Positions 18,033 to 25,790 of a stretch of 44,410 nt of DNA are shown piece by piece. Positions within the stretch are counted from its first letter, which is position 1. Every line of letters starts with the position of its first letter. Position numbers and translations under genes: made by a program. The DNA lies in assembly GCA_013290045.1 (NCBI GenBank), contig JABCYU010000003.1, positions 1 through 44,410 of the forward strand, given 5' to 3'. This stretch comes from Methanobacteriota archaeon. GTDB taxonomy: Archaea > Thermoplasmatota > Thermoplasmata > Lutacidiplasmatales > UBA184. The notes under the pieces were generated by a model. It worked only from the letters and a program-made list of their open reading frames with translations. It had not been told where the DNA came from and did no database searches.

Positions 18033-19052
18033 ATGTCGCAGTCCAGGACCCCGAGGGGGGCGAGGACTCAACGCCACCAGGGGCATCCCCGCTCGCTGCT
18101 GGGCGGGGGGTCGTCGAGCGCGAGCGGTTCCTTCCCGACCGGAGGTCATTCCGGGGTTGAGTTTGGGTTGGACAGGGCCCCGCCCCGAACCGAAGAATGG
18201 ACGTCGGAAGTCACCCGATTTCTGGCTGCCAAGGACAAGGAGAGTCCGGTCGGAGAGAACTGGAAGAGGCGGATGCGATGGGAGCTCTCCCGAGTTCCCG
18301 ACCTCCTCCAGAGGCTCAGCCCGGCGACGACGCCCTCGAGGGCGGCCGATCTGAATTCAGATCACGTCCTTGCTCTCCGGACGGGGATGGGTTGGGAGAA
18401 GGCCACTCTCGCTCTCCACTTCGCGGCCCTACGGCAGTTCCTCGCGTGGGCCGGGAATCCCATCGCGACCCGGAAGAGCGTTTGGAGGTTGCCGTCTGGA
18501 CAGTCGAGCCGGCGGAGGTGGTTAACGAAAGACCAGTTCGAACGGTTGCTCTCCGCCGCAGTTGGTCCCGCAAAGGCTCTCGTAGCACTGGAAGGGCTGA
18601 ACGGCCTGCGACGCGTAGAGGTCCTGCGCCTGCGGAAGAAGGACGTACTGCTGGAAGAAGGCTGTCTCCGTGTTCTGGGCAAGGGGAGGGACGGCGGGAA
18701 GTGGCGGACGATTCCGATGCATCCAGAGGTTCAGTCCTTCCTGTCCGACTTCGTCATCAAGCTGGATCCGGAAGCCAGACTCTTTCCGGTAAGTCAATCT
18801 GGCGCAGACGGGATGCTCCGCCGGGCGGTCGATGCGGCCGGCTTTGGGGGAGAGGGGGTCCGAATCTCCCATCATGACCTCCGGCGAACATTCGGCAGAA
18901 TGGCTCATCAGTCGGGAATGGATCTCATCCAACTGAAGAATCTCTTCGGCCACAGTTCGGTGGAGATGACGGTCCACTACATCGGGATCGACGCAGACGA
19001 GATGCGCTCTGGCCTAAACCGAATCAGGCTCGGAACGAGGCCAGGTGAATAG
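18033..19052 (+). CDS. Tyrosine recombinase / integrase
   Basis: A 339-residue site-specific recombinase. All catalytic residues are present: Arg193 (LNGLRRVEVLRL), a beta-2/3 Lys near 217-223 (GKGRDGGKWR), His281-x-x-Arg284 (SHHDLRRTFG), His307 (FGHSS) and the nucleophile Tyr316 (VHYIGI). Residues about 53-145 form the helical core-binding domain (LALHFAALRQFLAWAG). The first ~45 residues are low-complexity; a TTG at 18168 (LDRAPPRTEEW) is an alternative start. It lacks the extra insert between boxes that marks integron integrases. It opens the accessory island and could act on the repeated GTGCAA/TTGCAC sites (inference). Confidence 0.92.
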   Translation: MSQSRTPRGARTQRHQGHPRSLLGGGSSSASGSFPTGGHSGVEFGLDRAPPRTEEWTSEVTRFLAAKDKESPVGENWKRRMRWELSRVPDLLQRLSPATTPSRAADLNSDHVLALRTGMGWEKATLALHFAALRQFLAWAGNPIATRKSVWRLPSGQSSRRRWLTKDQFERLLSAAVGPAKALVALEGLNGLRRVEVLRLRKKDVLLEEGCLRVLGKGRDGGKWRTIPMHPEVQSFLSDFVIKLDPEARLFPVSQSGADGMLRRAVDAAGFGGEGVRISHHDLRRTFGRMAHQSGMDLIQLKNLFGHSSVEMTVHYIGIDADEMRSGLNRIRLGTRPGE

Positions 19053-19319
19053 GGGTGACCATGGGAGATGGGTCCGTCTCCGACCGGGCCAGGAGTCGTG
19101 AAGCCTGCCACGGGCTCCTAGAAATCGTTCGTCACTTCCGAATCCACCGGATCCGGGAATCAGGTGCCCGCTGAACTTCGAGTTATCCAAGAGTGTCAAG
19201 ACTGGGTTGTGCGACGAAGAAGGCCGACGCCCAGGGCGGTGGGACGGGTTGGGGTGTCTACTGAACCGATGGCCAGGAAGTTCGTGGTGCGGGACGGTTC
19301 ACGCACCCAGACGCCCGGT

Positions 19320-19664
19320 TCAAGGTCGTTGGGGGCGGGTGCCCAAGAGTCGGAGCGCACGTCGGAGACCTGGATAGGTGGTCGCATCCCTGCGAACGAT
19401 TCGGATAAAGGCTACAACATCTCCTTCAACGACAGCATATATGGCCCGGTAGCCAGGATCGTTCGCTGCCGGTCGAATGTCAATACGGGAGAGTATGTGT
19501 GGTCCCTCAAGGGATTTGGTCTCGTATCCCCGAAGCAGGTCGGTGGGGGGAACCAGCGGGTGGGTTTCGAGTTCGTCAAGAGCCCACTCCAAGATGCGCC
19601 TCGCAGCGGGGGGCAAACTATCTCGCTGAAGGCCAGACCTTCCGAGGAAGAGGATACGGCTCAC
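19320..19664 (-). CDS. RelE-type toxin
   Basis: A 114-residue protein with the RelE/ParE-type fold: PPAARRILEWALDELETHP helix pair, then YETKSLEGPHILSRIDI, then GYRAIYAVVEGDVVAFIRIVRRDATTY, the usual R-x-x-Y-x-V-E-x-D-V-V-x-x-x-R-I-x-x-R strands, ending in a short basic tail. RelE toxins cut mRNA on the ribosome (known). It starts with GTG, 8 bases after the stop of the antitoxin gene, and would be co-transcribed with it. Confidence 0.8.
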   Translation of the reverse strand: MSRILFLGRSGLQRDSLPPAARRILEWALDELETHPLVPPTDLLRGYETKSLEGPHILSRIDIRPAANDPGYRAIYAVVEGDVVAFIRIVRRDATTYPGLRRALRLLGTRPQRP

Positions 19665-19672
19665 TTGCGGCT

Positions 19673-19906
19673 CTATCTACTCGATCGAGACCGTCGGCTG
19701 ACTCTACGAGGAACTCCTTTGACCCTTCCTTTCCGGAAATCCTCGAGGACCCGATGAGCGTGCTTTGCATCCTCTCGGTCCATCTCCCGCTCGAGAAGAT
19801 CGAGCAGGAATGCGTCCCAGTTCTGGGCCCCCGTCTTGAACTCCTGAAGAACTCGGAGAGTCGACGTGTGGACCGGCACGCTCGTAATCGGGTCGACGGC
19901 CGACAT
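19673..19906 (-). CDS. Antitoxin of the RelE-type toxin
   Basis: A 77-residue protein whose core VPVHTSTLRVLQEFKTGAQ, then NWDAFLLDLLEREMDREDAK, matches the archaeal VapB-like/ribbon-helix-helix antitoxins with the P-V-H-x5-L-x2-K-x3-Q-x-W-D-x-F-L-L-x-L pattern. The C-terminus is very basic. A close relative is encoded at 42526-42762, also beside a RelE-type toxin. ATG start about 27 bases after a TATA-like TTAATAC; the promoter carries a short inverted repeat. Confidence 0.8.
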   Translation of the reverse strand: MSAVDPITSVPVHTSTLRVLQEFKTGAQNWDAFLLDLLEREMDREDAKHAHRVLEDFRKGRVKGVPRRVSRRSRSSR

Positions 19907-19921
19907 GGCATGGCTCAGGAC

Positions 19922-19938
19922 ATCATTGTATTAATGAT
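19922..19938 (-). promoter_or_regulatory. Operator-like inverted repeat and TATA box of the RelE/antitoxin unit
   Basis: ATCATT and AATGAT flank GTATT, and the centre reads on the minus strand as a TATA-like TTAATAC about 27 bases before the ATG at 19906. The antitoxin is the likely repressor (inference). Confidence 0.5.
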
Positions 19939-20187
19939 TTTCACCAATATCGAGATCGCGTCCTTCCGACCTCTCGGCCCTATGCCACGAAAGCCCGCAC
20001 GCCCTCAGCTTGCCGCATCCCAGGAACGGTCACTGCTCAAGGTTGTTCTCCGGCGAGGGGCGGCACGCCCATAACTCGGCAAAAGTCTCCGACGCCCTCG
20101 AGAACTCTTGCTTCGATGCCATCCGACGGGCGTCGTTCAGGCATTGCTCCGAGGTGGCAAGCCTGGATTCAACCTATTCGCTTGCGT

Positions 20188-20205
20188 GTGCAACTCTCGC
20201 TGCAC
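20188..20205. repeat. Dispersed palindromic motif, copy 5
   Basis: GTGCAA, centre CTCTCG, CTGCAC (then C). One base from the perfect palindrome. Confidence 0.75.
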
Positions 20206-20281
20206 CTCTCCCCACTCCCAGGGGCCCCGTCGTCGGAGAGTTCAGTCGGAGTTGCGCCTAGGTGCCGCCTGCGCCCGACAG

Positions 20282-20299
20282 GTGCAATGGGGGTTGCAC
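20282..20299. repeat. Dispersed palindromic motif, copy 6 (perfect)
   Basis: GTGCAA, centre TGGGGG, TTGCAC. The arms extend to 7 bp each (GGTGCAA and TTGCACC). Lies about 32 bases before the TATA-like box of the DUF4258/YgiT unit. Confidence 0.85.
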
Positions 20300-20361
20300 C
20301 GCACGCGAGAGGTCCGTCCGAACCGGCGTCTTTAAGGGATGCCACGTAATACGCGTAACAG

Positions 20362-20568
20362 ATGGCCCTCGAGGTCCTCTACAGTCGACATGCAAGGCAA
20401 AGGATGGTGTTGCGGGGCATTTCGAGCGATGAGGTCGAGATTGCCATTCGGACGGGTGCGAAGTCCCGACAAGGCCCCAGAGTCGTCGCGGCGCATAGCT
20501 ACTTCGAAGTAGTCTATTTGGTAAGGGGGCGCAAGATTATCGTGATCACGGTGAAACCAAGATGGTAG
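20362..20568 (+). CDS. DUF4258-type toxin candidate
   Basis: A 68-residue protein with the DUF4258 pattern: YSRHARQRMVLRGISSDEVEIAIRTG, then SYFEVVYLVRGRKIIVITVKP. The H-A-x-x-R-M-x-x-R-G-I-x-x-x-E-V-x-x-A-I opening and the C-terminal VITV strand are the family marks; these proteins pair with YgiT-type antitoxins and are related to BrnT/MqsR-like RNases (family knowledge). A TATA-like CTTTAAGGG about 27 bases before the ATG implies a leaderless transcript. It overlaps the next gene by 7 bases. Confidence 0.82.
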   Translation: MALEVLYSRHARQRMVLRGISSDEVEIAIRTGAKSRQGPRVVAAHSYFEVVYLVRGRKIIVITVKPRW

Positions 20569-20906
20569 CGAAGGCAGAGAAGTGCCCGGTCTGTGGGAAG
20601 GGTAGGCTGAAGCCGGCAATGGTCCATGAGGAGATGTTCGGGGTGGAGCTCGGGAACTACCCTGGGGAGGTGTGCTCCAATTGCGGGGAGACATTCCTCA
20701 CGACCGAAAGTATGCGGGCCATTGAAGTGCGCGCCAGGGAGTTGGGCCTCTGGGGTCTCGCCTCCAAGGTCAAGGTCGCAAGATCGGGCAATTCGCTCGT
20801 AGTTCGAATCCCGGCTCCCCTAGCCCAGTACTTGAGATTGAAGAAGGGCCAGGAAGTCATGGTCAGCCCTGAGAAGGAAAACCGGCTCGTGCTAGAACTC
20901 GCCTGA
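20562..20906 (+). CDS. Antitoxin: YgiT-type zinc finger fused to AbrB domain
   Basis: A 114-residue protein. Residues 8-45 form a YgiT-type zinc finger (CPVCG, then CSNCGE, ligands Cys8, Cys11, Cys38, Cys41). Residues about 68-114 form a SpoVT/AbrB swapped-hairpin DNA-binding domain (SKVKVARSGNSLVVRIP, then YLRLKKGQEVMV). In MqsA the zinc finger binds the toxin and an HTH binds DNA; here an AbrB domain takes the HTH's place. It overlaps the toxin gene by 7 bases, so translation is coupled. The unit is bracketed by motif copies at 20282 and 20929. Confidence 0.88.
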   Translation: MVAKAEKCPVCGKGRLKPAMVHEEMFGVELGNYPGEVCSNCGETFLTTESMRAIEVRARELGLWGLASKVKVARSGNSLVVRIPAPLAQYLRLKKGQEVMVSPEKENRLVLELA

Positions 20907-21339
20907 GCCAACCCATCGGGGAGGTGGGTGCAAGGACAATTGCAACCCTCGGCGCAAGAGAAGCGGAATGTCCCTGCCTCCGCAGCGCAAGGTACCAGAA
21001 TTCGTGCAACGCTTGTTGGGCGGTTTGGAGAACTCATCTCGCGAGCTCCTGAAGGCACTTATCGAGACTCGGATCGCACCCGATCGCCGCGAGAAAGACT
21101 AGTCTCCCGGCGGCCCTTGCCCGCACAGTCATTGCGGTCACCCTCTTCAAGCGCTAGTCCTTTCGATCGCATGGGGTCGGTGAAGGGGAGTCAAGAGGAA
21201 GGGACCGAAACCATGCCAGCCCACCGTGTCACCTGCGTAGCTTCGAGATGGTGCCGGACCCTTTCGACTCCTAACGGACTAGAGTTCCATCCCAAGTCTC
21301 GGACCGCTTATCAGCCGCCAGCCTCTACGGTGACCCCCC
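20907..21339. other. Spacer with one motif copy
   Basis: Holds the motif at 20929-20946 directly after the antitoxin. A degenerate possible copy (GTGCAA at 21004, then TTGGGC) is not called. No gene is supported. Confidence 0.4.
20929..20946. repeat. Dispersed palindromic motif, copy 7
   Basis: GTGCAA, centre GGACAA, TTGCAA. Read from the minus strand its strong arm is TTGCACCCACC, the same 11 bases as in copy 11. Only 22 bases after the antitoxin stop. Confidence 0.8.
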
Positions 21340-21963
21340 ATGGAGCACCACGCCAGCGCAATTGAGATCCTCGAACGCGCACGCCAAACGTTGGCAGTTG
21401 CTGAGAAGGGCGTACAGGACCTCAGGGGAAAGGACCCGAGCCGGTGGTTACCCGGACTTCTGAACGTCGCCGTTTTCGGGCGAGCAGTAACCAATATTCT
21501 CCAGAATCTTAGGTCCGTAGACCAAAAGTTTGACCCATGGTATGCTCCGAAGGTACTCGAGATGCGGGCGGACAAGCTGCTCCGGTTCTTCTACGAGCTC
21601 CGAACTGAGGTGCTCAAGACGGCTAGACGCGTTCCTACCGCGCACAGAACCCATATCAAGCACCTTGAGCTCCCAAAAGACCTCGCGAGGATGGGACCGA
21701 AGCCTCCCGGAACGACCGGTTTCTTCATCGGAGATTCGGCGGGCGGCTCCGGATGGTTGGTGAGGCTGCCCAATGGAACGCAAGTGCCGTATTACGTGGA
21801 TCTCCCGGATGACATCGGGGTGGTCGACATGACTATTAGAGGCGCCCCCTTGCTGCATCTGGGACAACCTGTTTTGGATGATTCGGCCGCGTCGCTCTCC
21901 TCTTTGTATGTGAACTACCTCCGGAATCTCCTTGACGATGCAGACAAGGTGTTCGGGCATTGA
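21340..21963 (+). CDS. Unrecognised protein, helical N-terminal half
   Basis: A 207-residue protein with an ATG start. Residues about 5-100 are predicted helical (AIEILERARQTLAVAEKGVQDL, then FGRAVTNILQNLRS, then MRADKLLRFFYELRTEVL), with a layout like HEPN-type helical bundles but with no clear R-x4-6-H. Residues 115-207 contain beta-type segments (TGFFIGDSAGGSGWLVRLPNGTQVPYYVDLP). The function is unknown. It precedes a PD-(D/E)XK nuclease-like gene on the same strand, both in one motif-bounded block, so a two-gene function is possible. Confidence 0.65.
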   Translation: MEHHASAIEILERARQTLAVAEKGVQDLRGKDPSRWLPGLLNVAVFGRAVTNILQNLRSVDQKFDPWYAPKVLEMRADKLLRFFYELRTEVLKTARRVPTAHRTHIKHLELPKDLARMGPKPPGTTGFFIGDSAGGSGWLVRLPNGTQVPYYVDLPDDIGVVDMTIRGAPLLHLGQPVLDDSAASLSSLYVNYLRNLLDDADKVFGH

Positions 21964-22217
21964 TCCCTGACTCCGCATTCTTGATGGAGACGTTCAGTAC
22001 GACTCGGGATTGCCATGACCCTACCAACGACAGGACTACGAGCCACGAAGGGAACCAAGCCTGCCATGAAGACAGGATCAAGAGGAGTCGGAGTGTTTGG
22101 GTTTACCCCGAGCCTAAAGCGATCTCCATTCGAGCCTTACCCAGTGCATCGCCACTCAGCCAAGTCGCGGACTGCATGGAACGAATGCGCCCGACCTTGC
22201 CCGTCGCGGACTGAGCC

Positions 22218-22781
22218 ATGAAATCCCGTGCCAGCGGAACAATCGCGGTCGCGAGTCGACAAGTGGAACTGTTCGCCCGAGAGTGGAGCCTCCAGCCGCA
22301 TAGATGGTGGTACGAGAGAGATGTAGCGGCTGAGATTTCACGGAGAATCTCGGACGCGCTCGGGCCGCGGCGGAGTAAGGTTCCATTTGATGACTTGGAA
22401 ACCTATTCCGAACCTCATTGCAGTTGTGGTCATGCTGGACGCGTAAGGATCGATCACCCGATTTATGGATGGGACAAGGTACGATACCCGAAGCGACCCG
22501 ACATCGTGATTCACCCAGACGACCCCGAAGATCCTTACCCCTGGGTCTGTGAAATCAAGGTTGGATCAACGCCTCGAAAGGACTTGAACGGGGTAAGCGA
22601 TGAGGAGAAGGTCCTACGTCTTCTGGGTGGTCCCCGCCCCGTCGTCCTAGCGGGGACAGTCCTGGATATGCGGATTCCAACCCCACCCCGACTTAGGGGG
22701 TCGGTGTCCCGTTCGTTCTCCCTCGGGGGTCGTCTAACAAAGTACTTTGTAGAAGCAAGGCAGCCAAACCCAAATGTCTAG
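22218..22781 (+). CDS. PD-(D/E)XK-type nuclease-like protein
   Basis: A 187-residue protein with the nuclease core RPDIVIH, a short loop and CEIKVG, giving Asp95 and Glu112-x-Lys114, the D...E-x-K active site of PD-(D/E)XK nucleases. An N-terminal helix (residues 28-48, WWYERDVAAEISRRISDAL) supplies the usual upstream acid. A CSCGHAG stretch near residue 68-74 may bind a metal. The last third (LGGPRPVVLAGTVLDMRI) fits the C-terminal strands of the fold. Such small nucleases are common in defence islands; target unknown. ATG start. Confidence 0.7.
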   Translation: MKSRASGTIAVASRQVELFAREWSLQPHRWWYERDVAAEISRRISDALGPRRSKVPFDDLETYSEPHCSCGHAGRVRIDHPIYGWDKVRYPKRPDIVIHPDDPEDPYPWVCEIKVGSTPRKDLNGVSDEEKVLRLLGGPRPVVLAGTVLDMRIPTPPRLRGSVSRSFSLGGRLTKYFVEARQPNPNV

Positions 22782-22863
22782 CTGGAGTTTCCTTAAAGAT
22801 TCCCTGGCCAGCAACCGAGCCATCAGGCACCTGCAGCTTGTTGGTCGGCGTCTCTCTTTGAAT

Positions 22864-22881
22864 GTGCATCGGAGGTTGCGC
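22864..22881. repeat. Dispersed palindromic motif, copy 8
   Basis: GTGCAT, centre CGGAGG, TTGCGC. The 14 bases GCATCGGAGGTTGC recur exactly in copy 12 (31445-31462), including the whole centre. Confidence 0.75.
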
Positions 22882-22906
22882 ACACCATGCTTCGACCGAC
22901 GTCCAC

Positions 22907-22924
22907 TTGCAACGCCACTTGCAG
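22907..22924. repeat. Dispersed palindromic motif, copy 9
   Basis: TTGCAA, centre CGCCAC, TTGCAG. Same spacing, two changes from the consensus arms. Confidence 0.65.
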
Positions 22925-23292
22925 CTTCCCCAGACCGAATTGGGGTCGGCGAGCTGGGTTCTGGGAGGGGGAACTCCATGAAAATTCAAACCCTCGGCCC
23001 GGTGACCCGGCGGTGTTGCCCGGCGTGATCGTTCCGGAATTCGTCGTACACGCGCCGCTTCGCACGATCTGACCCGGCTTGAAGCCGATGCCTGGACCGC
23101 CGGCGGCTGTTAAACCTCTCGCGTCGAGGTAAGTCGCCGCCTGCGCCCCCATCGCCCTTGGCAACGAACGGGTTTCTCGCTCTGCCGGACAAGGCTCGTT
23201 GTCTTTGTTGATTGTCCCTCGGGAACCCTGCGTGGGCGTCACATCTTGGATCGTCGGCAAAGTCTAAGACTGAACTGAGACTGCCGGTCCCG

Positions 23293-24003
23293 ATGCGAGT
23301 TGAAGAGTTCTTCCGGGCACTGATTCCGCAAACAGCCCCGATCAACATGGGGTTCTACAATTGCTCGAAGGACCCGAGCGTCCCGAAAACGGCGGCATTG
23401 CTAAGGGAATCCGATCTCGACTGCCTTGTTCTCTGTGGTGGTAGGATGGCGGAAATGTACCCCAGGGTCATGGAGGGCCTTGGCAGCCGACCACGGTTCC
23501 CGGTCTTCACCTTTCTCTCAGACATCGACTCAGTCGTCGCGGGTAGCGACGGCATTTTGTTCGGCTACGTTCTCAATCAGTACCCGCAGGTAATCACCCC
23601 CATACACGCGGCGGCGGCTCTTAGTGTCCGGGACAAAGGGGTGAGTCATGTTGGCGTAGCATGCTTGGAGGTCGAGCCATGCCGGGCGACTCTGGGGGGC
23701 TGGCCCCGATCACAACACGTGATTTCTATGCGGGACATCGACGAAGCGGTCCGACTCTCCTCGGTGGCCCGCCTCGCAAGGAACCTTCTGATGGTCATCG
23801 ACCCGGGGGTGGATTCTGTGGCCGAACCCTCGCTAGTCAAGGCGATTTCTTCGATAGCCCGCTTGCCGTTGATCGTCACCGGCGGCAGACGACTCGGGAG
23901 TCAACAATCTGAGGACCTCGTTGGCGCAGGCGCGCGGGGGATAGCTCGCTATTTCGAGAATTCGGAGGACATCCGTGAATATGTCGAAGGGCGGGTCAGA
24001 TGA
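23293..24003 (+). CDS. Divergent GGGP synthase (PcrB-family) homologue
   Basis: A 236-residue protein with the strand order of geranylgeranylglyceryl phosphate synthase, which joins a prenyl diphosphate to glycerol-1-phosphate in archaeal lipid synthesis. Matching blocks: KDPS near residue 26 (for DPDK), DLDCLVLCGGRMAEMYPRVM (for the DA-x-x-x-GGS region), FPVFTFLSDIDSVVAGSDGILFGYVLNQYPQ (for the FPG...ADA...SLLNS-x-NP region), LLMVIDPGVDSVAEPSLVKAI, and LPLIVTGGRRLGSQQSEDLVGAGARGIA (phosphate-binding end). Several substrate residues differ, so it may use another acceptor. The ATG at 23293 is chosen because homology starts just after it. Convergent with the UbiA gene (8-base overlap). Confidence 0.75.
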   Translation: MRVEEFFRALIPQTAPINMGFYNCSKDPSVPKTAALLRESDLDCLVLCGGRMAEMYPRVMEGLGSRPRFPVFTFLSDIDSVVAGSDGILFGYVLNQYPQVITPIHAAAALSVRDKGVSHVGVACLEVEPCRATLGGWPRSQHVISMRDIDEAVRLSSVARLARNLLMVIDPGVDSVAEPSLVKAISSIARLPLIVTGGRRLGSQQSEDLVGAGARGIARYFENSEDIREYVEGRVR

Positions 24004-24862
24004 ACCTACCGACAATGAAGGCGATGAGCGCAATCAGCATCCCGTACTTCATTAGCGACTCGGGGCGTCGCGGAGTTCCCTGGAAGAGTACGATGACTGA
24101 GTAGAGAAAAATCGCGTCCGCGACAGCGACGATTTCGAGATAGGTGATGCTAACGATTCCGGACAGAAAGAAAGGGATCGGACTTAGCAAGACGGCACCC
24201 AAGACCATCGACGCAGAAATCCCTCGAGCAAAGGGAAGGCCGTATGTCCGCGGAATCGTCTTGCGGTCGACATCTCCCTCGACGTCGCTTATATCCTTCG
24301 CGACCTCGCGTCCTAGTATCGAGAGGAATGAAAGCGTGGAGAAGAAAAGAACCGGAGTAAGATTGCCAACGATCGAACCACCGAATAAGAACAGAAGACC
24401 GGTCTGGCCGGCGATTACAACATTGCCGACAGACTTCAGTTTCTTCGCGGCAAACTCGTAGCACATCTGAATTGCTATGGCCAGGATTACGATCGCGAGT
24501 GCAACGCGAGGTAGGAAGATCGCGCCAGCGATGGCGATTGCAAATAGGGAGATCGCAATCGCGAGCGCGACTCGCGGACTCAGTGCCCCTCTGGGAAGGG
24601 TTCTATCCGGTCGATTGATTCGGTCAACCTCTATGTCCAGGTAGTCATTCAGCGTATTCCCTGCGCCAACGCTGCAGAAGACAACCAGGAAGCATAGGCA
24701 GACGTCGAGTAGGATGCTCGTGGTAACCTTCCTGCCCGCCGCTACGATTAAGCCCGCTACTCCCCCGAGCCCGGCTAACCCCGCGGTGCTCAGTCGAACG
24801 AGAGCCGTGCCAGCGTGCAGCTTCGAACCGAAAGAGGGGCGCTTCTCATCAATACCCGTCAT
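23996..24862 (-). CDS. UbiA-family prenyltransferase (DGGGP synthase-like)
   Basis: A 288-residue membrane protein with about eight or nine hydrophobic spans. Both Asp-rich motifs of UbiA enzymes are intact: NDYLDIEVDRINRPDR at residues 72-87 and KDISDVEGDVDRKT at 189-202 (Asp190, Asp193, Asp197), which bind Mg-diphosphate of the prenyl donor. The sequence resembles archaeal digeranylgeranylglyceryl phosphate synthase, which adds the second ether chain; the acceptor cannot be fixed. The start lies 5 bases after the stop of the cis-prenyltransferase-like gene, so they form one transcript. Confidence 0.88.
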   Translation of the reverse strand: MTGIDEKRPSFGSKLHAGTALVRLSTAGLAGLGGVAGLIVAAGRKVTTSILLDVCLCFLVVFCSVGAGNTLNDYLDIEVDRINRPDRTLPRGALSPRVALAIAISLFAIAIAGAIFLPRVALAIVILAIAIQMCYEFAAKKLKSVGNVVIAGQTGLLFLFGGSIVGNLTPVLFFSTLSFLSILGREVAKDISDVEGDVDRKTIPRTYGLPFARGISASMVLGAVLLSPIPFFLSGIVSITYLEIVAVADAIFLYSVIVLFQGTPRRPESLMKYGMLIALIAFIVGRFI

Positions 24863-24867
24863 ACGAA

Positions 24868-25755
24868 CTAAAATTCGTACACTTCGGGGCCTGTGGGACT
24901 GAACAGTACCACTCGCTTCGTGGGGTTGCGCCGAAGTCTCCGTCGAGTGAATTCCAAGGCCACCTCCCGAGCGGAGCGGATGCGCACTTTGGCATCTCCC
25001 TTGTAGTCCATGGAGTAGTGAGTCCCCTCGTTGGCGACCTTGCTCCGCAGTGCCAAAGTCACGAGCCAGACCAGTTGTTCGTCTGTCCAGTTCTGGCTGG
25101 AAGAACCGTTCTGGACGTAGACGAACGTGTTATCGTCGAGTTTGTCGAAAAGCCACATGTCACCATTTACGTAACCCTTAGTGTGTCGGACGATGACGTT
25201 GGCTTGTGGAAGCGCATGTTTGGTGGGATGATATGCGTCCCAGCGTGTCGAGTAGTTCATCAAGAAAAATACCGTCAACTTGGAGGCCCTAGGAACCGAA
25301 GTCAAGGTTTCGAGGCTTCGAAGTTCTCGCTGCAGGTCGAGTGCCCGAGAGCCCTTCGGGTCTAGACTTTCTTCGTGATTACCGATGAATCTCAGAGCGA
25401 CGCCGTGGTCGGTCGCATAAGAGCCGTAGATTCCCAGGAGCTTCGTCAATCCTTGGTATATGTCATGGTAGTTGGACCGGAGCTTGTGTCTAGTGTGGAT
25501 GACGTTCACGTAAAGATTTCTGACCCCAAGCTGTCGAAGAATCTCAATCAACCTGACACAGAAGATACCTCCGTCGACGTAGGCATCGGCCCCTTTGAGC
25601 AGAGATGATGTTCGGGTCCCGTCAGTCATCTCGTAGATGACTAGCTCTTGAACCCGGGCCATAGGATCATCGATCCTGAGGCGGGACGCGGCCTCAAGGA
25701 ACTGCCGGCGTGTGGCCGACTCTACCGGTAGGGCAACCGATTCCTTGCCTGGCAT
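24868..25755 (-). CDS. Divergent cis-prenyltransferase (UppS/DHDDS-like) homologue
   Basis: A 295-residue protein. It follows the cis-prenyltransferase layout: MTDGTR at residues 43-48 (for MDGNRR, with the catalytic Asp), DGGIFCVRLIEILRQLGVRNLYVNVI, GVALRFIGN, FFLMNYSTRWDAY (for the NYGGR-x-E/D block), VIVRHTKGYVNGDMWLF (for the IRTSGE-x-R-S-N block) and FVYVQ, later WTDEQL (for the WPD-x-T block). The second-substrate region is altered (YVNGDM instead of the Arg/Ser pair), so a typical long-chain synthase is doubtful. The ATG at 25755 is chosen because a TATA box (minus-strand ATATAC) lies 30 bases upstream; the frame is open farther upstream but without homology. Confidence 0.7.
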   Translation of the reverse strand: MPGKESVALPVESATRRQFLEAASRLRIDDPMARVQELVIYEMTDGTRTSSLLKGADAYVDGGIFCVRLIEILRQLGVRNLYVNVIHTRHKLRSNYHDIYQGLTKLLGIYGSYATDHGVALRFIGNHEESLDPKGSRALDLQRELRSLETLTSVPRASKLTVFFLMNYSTRWDAYHPTKHALPQANVIVRHTKGYVNGDMWLFDKLDDNTFVYVQNGSSSQNWTDEQLVWLVTLALRSKVANEGTHYSMDYKGDAKVRIRSAREVALEFTRRRLRRNPTKRVVLFSPTGPEVYEF

Positions 25756-25781
25756 CCCGTTCCTGCCTCGGAGCGTTCCTT

Positions 25782-25787
25782 GTATAT
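25782..25787 (-). promoter_or_regulatory. TATA box of the cis-prenyltransferase-UbiA unit
   Basis: Minus-strand CCATATACAAGG is centred 30 bases before the ATG at 25755, which is the normal distance for an archaeal leaderless transcript. Confidence 0.65.
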
Positions 25788-25790
25788 GGC

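Larger units (their letters stand above)
19939..20361. other. Divergent spacer with two motif copies
   Basis: Holds motif copies at 20188-20205 and 20282-20299, only 77 bases apart, and the TATA-like CTTTAAGGG at 20330-20338 for the next gene. No protein is supported. Confidence 0.5.
22782..23292. other. Spacer with two motif copies
   Basis: About 510 bases between the nuclease-like gene and the GGGP synthase-like gene, with motif copies at 22864-22881 and 22907-22924 only 25 bases apart. No gene is supported. Confidence 0.5.

Noticed and set aside
24499-24516. Additional motif copy at the GTGCAA in the UbiA gene
   Set aside because: The second arm at the required distance (GTAGGA) does not match.
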